64,000 nt of DNA from contig NW_024722158.1 of the NCBI RefSeq assembly GCF_018991925.1, forward strand, positions 1,835,673 to 1,899,672, given 5' to 3'. The notes below the pieces were generated by a model. It was given only the letters and a program-made list of their open reading frames with translations. It ran no database searches and had not been told where the DNA came from. Numbering within the stretch: the first letter of the stretch is position 1; each line of letters opens with the position of its first letter. Below, piece by piece: positions 54,001 to 64,000 of this stretch. Made by a program: the position numbers and the translations under genes. The DNA is from Homarus americanus. Taxonomy: Eukaryota; Arthropoda; Malacostraca; Decapoda; Nephropidae.

Positions 54001-57000
54001 CTAGTGGTATGGTGCTACTGGTGGTATGGTGCTACTAGTGGTATGGTGCTACTAATTGAGGCATGGTGCTACTGGTGGTATGGTGCTGCTGGTGGTATGG
54101 TGCTACTAGTGGTATGGTGCTACTGGTGGTATGGTGCTACTAGTGGTATGGTGCTACTAGTGGTATGAGGTGCTACTGGTGGTATGCAGGTGCTACTGGT
54201 GGTATGGTGCTACTGGTGGTGTGAAGTTGCTACTGGTGGTGTGGTGCTGCTGGTGGTGTAGTTCAAGCCTACTAGTGGTATGGTGCTACACTAGTGGTGG
54301 CGGTTGCTACTAGTGGTATGGTGCGCTACTGGTGGTATGGTGCTACTAGTGGTATGGTGCTACTAGTGGTATGGTGCTACTAGTGGTATGGTGCTACTGG
54401 TGGTATGGTGCTACTACAGTATGGTGCTACTAGTGGTAATGGTGCTACTAGTGGTATGGTGCTACTAGTGGTATGGTGCTACTGGTGGTATGGTGCTACT
54501 AGTGGTATGGTGCTACTAGTGGTATGGTGCTACTAGTGGTATGGTGCTACTGGTGGTATGGTGCTACTGAGTGGTGTGTGGTGCTACTGGTGGGCGCAGT
54601 TGCTACTGGTGGTATGGTGCTACTAGTGGTATGGTGCTACTAGTGGTATGGTGCTACTGGTACAGGTATGGTGCTACTGGTGGTATGGTGCTACTAATTG
54701 GTGTGGTGCTACTAGTGGTATGGTGCTACTAGTGGTATGGTGCTACTGGTGGTATGGTGCTACTAGTGGTATGGTGCTACTAGTGGTATGGTGCTTACTA
54801 GTGGTATGGTGCTACTGGTGGGCATGGTGCTACTGGTGGTATGGTGCTACTAGTGGTATGGTGCTGGTGGTATGGTGCTACTAAGTGGTATGGTGCTACT
54901 GGTGCTACTAGTGGTATGGTGCTACTGAATTTGGTATGGTGCTACTAGTGGTATGGTGCTACTAGTGGTATGGTGCTACTGGTGGTACATGGTGCTACTG
55001 GTGGTATGGTGCTACTGGTGGTATGGTGCTACTAATTGGTTGGTGCTACTGGTGAGGTAATGGTGCTACTAGTGGTATGGTGCTACTAGTGGTATGGTGC
55101 TGAGGTGGTATGGTGCTACTGGTGGTATGTGGTGCTACTGGTGGTATGGTGCTACTAATTGGTATGGTACTACTAGTGGTATGGATGCTACTAGTGGTAT
55201 GGGGTGCTACTGGTGGTGTGGTGCTACCCCGGAGAGAGTGGTATGTGGGTGCTACTGGTGGTATGGTGCTACTAGTGGTATGGTGCTACTGGTGAGTATG
55301 GTGCTACTAGTGGTATGGTGCTACTAGTGGTATGGTGCTACTGGTGGTATGGTGCTTACTAGTGGTATGGTGCTACTAGTGGTATGAGGTACTACTAGTG
55401 GTAGGAGGCGCTACTGGTGGTATGGTGCTACTAGTGGTATGGTGCTACTAATTATGGTGGCTGCTGGTCATGGTGCTACTAATTGGTATGGTGCTACTGG
55501 TGGTATGGTGCTACTGAGTGGTATGGTGCTACTGGTGGTATGGTGCTTCTAATTGGTATGGTGCTACTGGTGGTATGGTGCTACTAGTGGTATGGTGCTA
55601 CTGGTGAGGTATGGTGCTACTGGTGGTGTGGTGCTACTGGTGGTATGGTGCTACTAGTGGTATGGTGCTACTAGTGGTATGGTGCTACTGGTGACCCATG
55701 GTGCTACTAGTGGTATGGTTTCTAGTGGTATGGTGCTTCCACCCCAGTGGTATGGTGCTACTAGTGAGTATGGGTGCTACTGGTGGTATGGTGCTACTGG
55801 TGGTGTGGTGCTACTGGTGGTATGGTGCTACTAATTGGTATGGTGCTACTGGTGGTATGGTGCTACTAGTGGTATGGTGCTGCACTAGTGGTATGGGGTG
55901 CTACTAGTGGTATGGTGCTACAAAGTGGTATGTGGTGCTACTGGTGGTATGGTGCTGCTAATTGGTATGGTGCTACTAATTGAGGTATGGTGCTACTAGT
56001 GGTATGGTGCTACTAGTGGTGTGGTGCTACTAGTGGTATGCAGGTGCTACTAGTCAGGTATGGTGCTACTAGTGGTATGGTGCTACTGGTGGTATGAGAC
56101 ACTAGTGGTATGGTGCTACTAGTGGTATGGTGCTACTACAGTGTGGTATGTGGTGCTACTGGTGGTTGTGGGGTGCTACTGGTGGTATGGTGCGCTACTA
56201 GTGAGGTATGGTGCTGCAGTGGTATGGTGCGCTACTAGTGGTATGGTGCTACTGGTGGTATGGTGCTACTAGTGGTATGGTGCTACTAGTGGTATGGTGC
56301 TACTGGTGGTATGGTGCTACTGGTGGGCGCTGGTGCTGCTACGGGTGGGTCATGGTGCTACTAGTGGTATGGTGCTACTGGTGGTATGAGGGCATGCTAC
56401 TAGTGGTATGGTGCTGCTGGTGGTATGGTGCTACTAATTGGTATGGTGCTGCTAGTGGTATGGTGCTACTGGTGGTATGGTGCTACTAGTGGTATGGTGC
56501 TAGTGGTATGGTGCTACTAAGTGGTATGGTGCTACTAGTGGTATGGTGCTACTAGTGGTATGGTGCTACTGGTGGTATGGTGCTACTAGTGGTATGGTGC
56601 TACTAGTGGTATGGTGCTACTAGTGGTATGGTGCTACTAGTGGTATGGAAATTTGCTTTACTGGTGGTATGGTGCTACTGGTGGTATGGTGCTACTGGTG
56701 ATGGTGCTACTGGTGGTACATGGTGCTACTGGTGGTATGGATTGCTACTAGTGGAGGCATGGTGCTACTGAATTGCTACTGGTGATGTGATGCGCTACTA
56801 GTTGTATGGTGCTACTAGTGGTATGGTGCTACTGGTGGTATGAAATTGCTACTGGTGGTATGGGGTGCTACTAGTGGTATGGTGCTACTAGTGAGATTGC
56901 TTTACTGGTGGTATGGTGCTACTAGTGGTACATGGTGCTACTGGTGGTATGGTGCTACTGGTGGTATGGTGCTACTGGTGGTGTGGTTGCTACTGGTGGT

Positions 57001-60000
57001 ATGGTGCTACTAGTGGTATGGTGCTACTAGTGGTATGGGGTAGCTACTAGTGGTATGGTGCTACTGGTGGGTATGGTGCTACTAGGTGAGGCATGGTGCT
57101 ACTAGTGGTATGGTGCTACTGGTGGTGTAGGTGCTGCTGGTCTGACATGGTGCTACTAGTGATGGTATGAGGGGTAAAAGCACTGGTGGTATGGTGCTAC
57201 TGGTGGTATGGTGCTACAGGTGGTATGGTGCTACTGAAAGTGGTATGGTGCTACTGGTGGTATGGTGCTTTACTAGTGGTATGGTGCTACTAATTGGTAT
57301 GGTGCTACTACAGTGTGCATGGTGCTACTAGTGGTAGTGCTACTAGTGGTATGGTGCTACTAATTGGTATGGTGCTACTAATTGGTATGGTGCTACTAGT
57401 GGTATGGTGCTACTGAGTGGTATGGTGCTACTTGGTGAGGCTGTGGTGCTACTAGTGGTATGGTGCTTACTGGTGGTATGGTGCTACTAGTGGTATGGTG
57501 CTACTGGTGGTATGGTGCTACTGGTGGTACATGGTGCTACTAGTGGTATGGTGCTACTGGTGGTATGGTGCTACTAGTGGTATGGTGCTACTAGTGATGC
57601 TTCGTGCTACTGGTGGTATGGTGCTACTGAGTGGTATGGTGCTACTAGTGGTATGGTGCTACTAGTGGTATGGTGCTACTGGTGGTATGGTGCTACTGGT
57701 GGTATGGTGCTACTAGTGGTATGGTGCTACTGGTGGTGCATGGTGCTACTAGTTGGTATGGTGCTACTGGTGCTACTAATTGGTATGGTGCTACTGGTGG
57801 TATGGTGCTACTAGTGGTATGGTGCTACTGGTGGTATGAGGTGCTACTGGTGGTATGGAGGTGCTACTGAGGTGAAGAGGAGTATGGTGCTACTAGTGGT
57901 GTGGTGCTTCTAGTGGTATGGTGCTACTAGTGGTATGGTGCTACTCAGTAGTATGGTGCTACTGGTGGTATGGTGCTACTGGTGGTATGGTTACACTTTG
58001 CTGGTGGTATGGTGCTACTAGTGGTATGGTGCTACTAGTGGTATGGTGCTACTAGTGGAGTACGCTTGGTGCTACTAATTTGGTGTGGTGCCACTAGTGG
58101 TATGGTGCTACTAGTGGTATGGTGCTACTAGTGGTATGGTACTTCTGAGTGGGCAGTGCTACTGAGAGTGGTAGCAGAGAGATTGCTACTAGTGGTATGG
58201 TGCTACTGGTGGTATGGTGCTACTAATTGGTACATGGTGCTACTAGTGGTATGGGGTAACTAGTGGTATGGTGCTACTGGTGGTATGGTGCTACTAGTGG
58301 TATGGTGCTACTAGTGGTATGGTGCTACTAGAGAGTGGTATGGGTGCTACTGGGCATGGTGCTACTGGTATGGTGCTACTTCAGTGGTATGGTGCTTCCC
58401 ACTGAGGTGGTATGGTGCTTCTAGTGGTATGGTGCTACTGGTGGTATGGTGCAGCTACTAGTGGTATGGTGCTACTGGTAGAGTATGGTGCTACTGGTGG
58501 TGTGGTGCTACTGGTGTGGTATGGTGCTACTAGTGGTATGGTGCTACTGGTGGTATGGTGCTACTAATGGTATGGTGCTACTAGTGGTATGGTGCTACTA
58601 GTGGTATGGTGCTGCTAATTACAGGCATGGAATTGCTACTGGTGGTATGGTGCTACTAATTGGTATGGTGCTACTGGTGGTATGGTGCTTCTAGTGGTAT
58701 GGGTACTTTACTGGTGGTATGGTGCTACTAAGTGGTATGGTGCTACTGGTGGTATGGTGCTACTGGTGGTGTGGTGCTTCTGGTGGTATGGTGCTACCAG
58801 TGGTATGAAGTTGCTACTAGTGGTATGGTGCTACTGGTGAGGCATGGTGCTGAGTGGTATGGTGCGCACACTAGTGGTATGGTGCTACTAGTGGTATGGT
58901 GCTACTAATTGGTAATGGTGCTACTGTGGTGGTATGAATTTGCTACTGGTGCAGTGTGAGGTGCTACTGGTGGTATGGTGCTACTAGTGGTATGGTGCTA
59001 CTGGTGGTATGGTGCTACTAGTGTATGAAATTGCTACTAATGGTATGGTGCTGAAGCGGTATGGTGCTGCCTGGTGGTATGGTGCTACTGGTGGTATGGT
59101 GCTACTGGTGGTATGGTGCGCTTACTGGTGGTATGGTGCTACTAGAGGTATGGTGCTTACTAGTGGTGTGGTGCTACTAGTGGTATGGTGCTACTAGTGG
59201 TATGGTGCTACTAGTGGTACATGGTGCTACTGGTGGTATGGTGCTACTGGTGGTACATGGGGTGCCACTGGTGGTATGGTGCTACTGGTGGTATGGTGCT
59301 ACTGGTGGTGTGGTGCTACTGGTGGTATGGTGCTTTCACTAGAGGTATGGTGCGCTGCTGGTGGTATGGTGCTACTAATTGGTATGGGTGGCACACTGGT
59401 GGTATGGTGCTTACTAGTGGTATGGTGCTAGTGGTATGGTGCTACTGGTGGTATGGTGCTACTAGTGGTATGGTGCTACTAGTGGTGTGGTGCTACTAGT
59501 GGTGTGGTGCTACTGGTGGTATGGTGCTACTAGTGGTATGGTACTACTAATTTGGTATGGTGCTACTGGTGCAGTGCATGGTGCTACTAGTGGTATGGTG
59601 CTACTAGTGGTATGGAGCTACTGGTGGTATGGTGCTACTAGTGGTATGGTGCTACTTTATTTGGTATGGTGCTACTAGTGGTATGGTGCTACTAGTGGAG
59701 GTATGGTGCTACTAGTGGTATGGTGCTACTAGTGGTATGGTGCTACTAGTGGTATGGTGCTACTGTTGGTATGGTGCTACTAGTGGTATGGTGCTACTAA
59801 TTGAGCCAGATTGCTACTAAGTGGTATGGTGCTACTAGTGTTGTGATTGCTACTGGTGGTATGGTGCTACTGGTGGTATGGTGCTACTGGTGATATGGTG
59901 CTACTGGTGGTATGGTGCTGCTACAATTTGGTACATGGTGCTACTAGTGGTATGGTGCTACTGGTGGTATGGTGCTGCACTGGTGATATGGTGCTACTGG

Positions 60001-62059
60001 TTGTATGGTGCTACTAATTTGGTATGGTGCTACTGGTGGTATGGTGCTGCTGGTGGTATGGTGCTACTAGTGGGTATGGTGCTACTAGTGGTATGGTGCT
60101 ACTGGTGGTATGGTGCTACTAGTGGTATGGTGCTACTGGTGGTATGGTGCTACTGGTGGTATGGTACTTTACTGGTATGGTGCTACTAGTGGTATGGTGC
60201 TACTAGTGGTATGGTGCTACTAGTGGTATGGTGCTACTAGTGGTATGTGGTGCGCTACTGGTGATATGGTGCTACTAATTGGTGCCATTGCTATAGTGAA
60301 GTATGGTGCTGGGTGGTATGGTGCTACTGGTGGTATGAGATTTGCTACTAGTGGTATGGTGCTACTAGTGGTATGGGTGCTACTGGTGGTATGGTGCTAC
60401 TGGTGGTATGGTGCTGCCTGAGCCCATGGTGCGCTGCTGGTGAGCATCCCAGATTGCTACTGGTGGTATGGTGCTACTAGTGGTATGGTGCTACTAGTGG
60501 TATGGTGCTACTAGTGGTATGGTGCTACTAGTGGTATGGTGCTACTAGAGTGGCCTTAGTGCTACTAGTGGTATGGTGCTTACTAGTGGTATGGTACTAG
60601 TGGTATGGTGCTACTAGTGGTATGGTGCCACTAGTGGTATGGTGCTACTAGTGGTATGGTGCTACTGAGTAGCTCAGTGCTACTGGTGGTATGGTGCTAC
60701 TGGTGTGCATGGTACTAGTGGTATAGTGCTACTGGTGGTATGGTGCTACTGGTGGTATGGTGCTACTAGTGGTATGGTGCTACTGGTGGTATGGTGCTAC
60801 TGGTGGTATGGTGCTACTAGTGGTATGGTGCTGGTGGTATGGAGAATTGCTAGTGGTATGGTGCTACTGGTGATATGGTGCTACTGGTGATATGGTGCTA
60901 CTGGTGGTATGGTGCTAATTGGAGGTATGGTGCTACTGGGTGGTATGGTGCTACTAGTGGTATGGAGATTGCTACTGGTGATATGGTGCTACTAGAGCGA
61001 TATGGTGCTACTGGTGGTATGAAGATTGCTACCTAGTGAGTATGGTGCTTTGCTAGTGGTATGGTGCTACTAGTGGTATGGTGCTCTAGTGGTATGGTGC
61101 TACTGGTGGTATGGTGCTACTGGTGGTATGGTGCTACTGGTGGTATGAATTGCTTTACTTTGGTGGTATGGTGCTACTAGTGGTATGGTGCTACTAGAGT
61201 GGGGCGCTAGTTAGCACTGGTGGTATGGTCGCTACTGGTGGTATGGTGCTACTGGTGGTAGCCGGTGCTGCTAGTGGTATGGTGCTACTAGTGGTATGGG
61301 GTGCTACTGGTGGTATGGTGCTACACTAGTGGTATGGTGCTATTGGCAGTGCTACTAGTGGTATGGGGTGCTACTAGTGGTATGGATTACTTACCCCAGT
61401 GGTGGCCCAGGTCATACTAATTGGTATGGTGCTACTAGTGGTATGGTGCTACTAGTGATATGGTGTTGCTACTGGTGGTATGAGTGCTACTGGTGGTATG
61501 AGATTGCTACTAGTGGTATGGTGCTACTGGTGGTATGGTGCTACTGGTGGTATGGTGCTACTGAGTGGTATGGTGCTACTGGTGGTATGGTGCTACTGGT
61601 GTATGGTGCTGCCTCCCATTTGGTATGGGTGCTACTGGTGGTATGGTGCTAGTGGTATGGTGCTACTGGTGATATGGTGCTACTGGTGATATGATTTTGC
61701 TACTGGTGGTGGTATGGTGCTACTAAGGTGGTATGGTGCTACTGGTGGTATGGTGCTACTAGTGGTATGGTGCTACTGGTGATATGGTGCTACTGGTGAT
61801 ATGGTGCTACTGGTAGTATGGTGCTACTAGTGGTATGGTGCTAGTGGTATGGTGCTACTAGTGGTATGAATTGCTACTAGTGGTATGGTACTGCTGGTGG
61901 TATGGTGCTACTGGTGAGTATGTATTTGCTACTTTTGGTGAAGTATGGTGCTACTGGTGGTATGGTGCTACTAGTGGTATGGTGCTACTAGTGGTATGGT
62001 GCTACTGGTGGTATATGTGCTTACTGGTGGTATGGTGCTACTGGTGGTATGGTGCTACT
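51044..62059. repeat. 17-bp satellite array, about 640 copies, cut by a gap
   Basis: An 11-kb array of a 17-bp unit, GGTATGGTGCTACTAGT, alternating irregularly with a variant ending CTGGT. Because 17 is not a multiple of three, three units give a stop-free 51-nt super-period and produce many Met-Val-Leu-Leu / Trp-Cys-Tyr reading frames. Irregular insertions (ACTAATTGG, GCTTTACT, GAAGTTGCT, GAGGT, CATGG) occur all along it. The array runs into the gap, so its true length is unknown. Confidence 0.97.
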
Positions 62060-62159
62060 NNNNNNNNNNNNNNNNNNNNNNNNNNNNNNNNNNNNNNNNN
62101 NNNNNNNNNNNNNNNNNNNNNNNNNNNNNNNNNNNNNNNNNNNNNNNNNNNNNNNNNNN
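62060..62159. other. Scaffold gap (100 N)
   Basis: Exactly 100 N, the conventional size for a gap of unknown length. Different satellites end on its two sides (17-bp left, 31-bp right). Confidence 1.
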
Positions 62160-62336
62160 CACACATGTATAGTTAACTACAACACAACCACACACATGTG
62201 TATAGTTAACTACAACACAACCACACACATGTGTATAGTTAACTACAACACAACCACACACATGTGTATAGTTAACTACAACACAACCACACACATGTAT
62301 AGTTAACTACAACACAACCACACACATGTGTATAAC
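62160..62336. repeat. 31/33-bp satellite, end of array on the second contig
   Basis: About five to six units of the satellite at 17556-26240, mostly the 33-bp form with ACATGTGTATAG. They end in the same unique junction (ATAACACACTTAGTTC) as at 28541. Confidence 0.95.
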
Positions 62337-64000
62337 ACACTTAGTTCTTTTAACTTTACATCAAATCTATTTTCAAATCATTGTATTTCTTCATACTACA
62401 GTACTGTAGGCTATTATGAATAAACTACATCATATTTAGTTATTCTTTATTTCTTTATAAATATTTCACTTCTACAATGGGTCATTTTGCATCAGTAATC
62501 AACTTGTCAGTTATTATGAAAATACTGCAAAATACATCACCATTTGCAGCCTTGCTTATCCATAATGGATATCTTAACACCCCAAGTCAATATTCATAAA
62601 TTATACCCCACTTATTTACAAATGGCAAACTATAATACCCTACAGTAATATTCAGCCCACCCCCTCGATATCGAGGATGGCCGGCCCAAGGGCCTCCTAG
62701 GCGTGAATTTGTTAAGGTGTAGAAGTTGTCACCAACACAACAACCACACCCTAAATTAACGAGCTGCATGACCCAGTGTCATGGAATAGTCCGAGAAGAC
62801 CGGACAGCTCGCCAACTGCACCGGCTAGCCATTACCCCGGAATACGATCCGCAAATCGATTAACATTCAGGTTCCCAATTACTGCTGGGTAGACAGAGGC
62901 AAATGGAGTAAAGAAACTTGTCCATAGTTTCACCGAACTCGGGTCCGCTCGCTTGCGAGGCGAGGATGTCGACCATTACACCACAGGTCGCCACAGCTTC
63001 ATCATTAGACCCACTTGACACACATGCGCGATTTAGAAATTAATGCAGTTCAATGGGACAGCAAATACACAAAAAAATTCCTAAGCAGGAGACGGTCACC
63101 TCCAAGCCTGTACCTGCACTTCCAAACAATGGTGTGATACAATACACCGAGTATTGTAGAATTCTTCACGTGATGTACATTTTTTCCTGCACGACAGTTG
63201 TAGTGCATCTATGGTAGGGACCGGGAGTGCCTGTGAGTATTTTTGTTAGACGCACACGAACTGAAGCGTGAGAAACACGTCCGTGTGAACACATGCCTTC
63301 TCCTGCGGGGAGCTAAAATGTTCACGTGAAGTAGGCCTGAGTAAAGCCCTATGTTATGAACATGTGTGTGTGCGGACTTATTTTCTGCTATTCTCTTATA
63401 TGCTCACATAATTGTTCATACAGAATGTGAAAAAATTAAATAAAAAAAATATTATCTTAAAGTCTAAAACTAAAGAGAATAAAAATAACTTACATCAGCA
63501 GGAGTAAGTGAGGCAGAGGTGTGGGGCTGGGCCAAGCTGTGTTAGTGTTTTAACTTGTTATCTGGAGTAGATATACCGTCCGTATCTTTATTAATTCTGT
63601 TGCTCTGTTACACACAATCATTCATACAGAATAAATAAATAAAATAGATGATTAACCTAAGTTCAAAAACATAAAGGGAATAAACATTTCTTACATGTGC
63701 GGCAGTTAGCCAACGCTCCCGACCAGTTATAGTCTCACCGTGTTGCAGCTGTTAATAATAAGAGTAGCAGAGGTGGTGTCTTGTATTTAACGCCTTCAGC
63801 CTCCAATACACTCTTGTAGTTCACCTTGAAGACTACAACTACTCTTCGTATGTGAGAACCGTGACAGGTAAACTATGACACACAGATACTTACAGTGAGC
63901 CATGCACTTCATAGCTGTGAGGATCCAATTAGGAAGGTCATCTGGGTGACCATCAGGGGCCAGCACCACACCCCTCGAGGTCACTCTGGTCATGTTGTGA
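62337..64000. repeat. Duplicated block, copy B
   Basis: Near-identical repeat of 28541-30200, continuing past the window. It includes the SINE-like element (about 62650-63015) and the DEPDC1 exon. Differences from copy A are a handful of single bases and one 5-bp indel. Confidence 0.95.
63894..64000 (-). CDS. DEPDC1: Second copy of the DEPDC1 exon (truncated by the window edge)
   Basis: Identical to 30094-30200: it reads HHNMTRVTSRGVVLAPDG, DDLPNWILTAMKCMAH and the donor CACT|GTAAGT. Its 5' part is beyond the window. By gene order it should lie between the 36.6 kb and 17.4 kb exons, so its place here, on the 5' side of all other exons, is inconsistent with one linear gene. Most likely the other haplotype; a true segmental duplication is the alternative. 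Confidence 0.9.

Noticed and set aside
51300..62059. Many Trp/Tyr/Val-rich open frames of 60-130 residues
   Set aside because: Products of the 17-bp satellite, whose 51-nt super-period lacks stops; no independent evidence of coding.

Overview
This is a eukaryotic nuclear scaffold piece, most likely from a crustacean and probably a decapod. Three things support that: a multi-exon animal gene with canonical GT-AG introns; a nuclear copy of mitochondrial DNA (NUMT) that follows the ancestral pancrustacean gene order and reads with the invertebrate mitochondrial code (TGA = Trp); and very heavy loading with micro-, mini- and satellite repeats and Tigger/pogo-type DNA transposons. The species cannot be named from sequence alone. 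No bacterial-type genes, operons or CRISPR arrays are present.

The one host protein-coding gene I can support is a DEPDC1 homologue (DEP domain and RhoGAP-like protein) on the minus strand. Its exons, in transcript order, are 49723-49882, 36473-36687, 30094-30284, 17320-17414, 15329-17063 (1.7 kb, the long insert that splits the RhoGAP-like fold), 13551-13778, 9227-9396, 5357-5529 and, tentatively, 79-142. All junctions from 49.9 kb to 5.5 kb are phase-compatible and the joined product follows the vertebrate DEPDC1 order. The DEP-domain exon(s) and the 3' end are not in the window. The 5357-5529 exon carries an apparent frameshift.

The introns hold nearly everything else. 0.1-5.3 kb has low-complexity TACAG repeats, a 36-bp minisatellite and a (TG)n tract. 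5.95-8.48 kb is a 36-bp satellite. 8.98-9.6 kb has two minisatellites, one touching a splice donor. 10.1-15.2 kb has short terminal-inverted-repeat elements and a hAT-like element. 17.56-26.24 kb is a 31-bp satellite interrupted at its end by a rearranged LTR retrotransposon with an inverted partial second LTR (26.24-28.41 kb). 28.5-30.3 kb is a unique block containing an exon. 30.5-32.2 kb has a TTAA element and a G-rich array. 33-34.7 kb is a broken Tigger transposase. 36.7-37.45 kb is a 5'-truncated LINE. 37.8-42.65 kb is a cluster of Tigger/pogo/jerky-like elements. 42.65-46.9 kb is the NUMT (rrnL, trnL1, nad1, trnS2, cob, nad6, nad5), with a detached cox2 piece at 48.8-49.16 kb. 51.04-62.06 kb is a 17-bp satellite.

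A 100-N scaffold gap (62060-62159) is followed by the 31-bp satellite and then a near-identical second copy of 28.54-30.2 kb, including the DEPDC1 exon. In the gene model that exon lies downstream of the 49.8 kb and 36.6 kb exons, so its reappearance at 63.9 kb is out of order. The simplest reading is an alternate-haplotype contig wrongly scaffolded in tandem. I see no novel defence, biosynthetic or regulatory system. The most interesting signals are the assembly duplication, a minisatellite that grew out of mitochondrial nad5 sequence, repeats abutting splice sites, and the exon frameshift.
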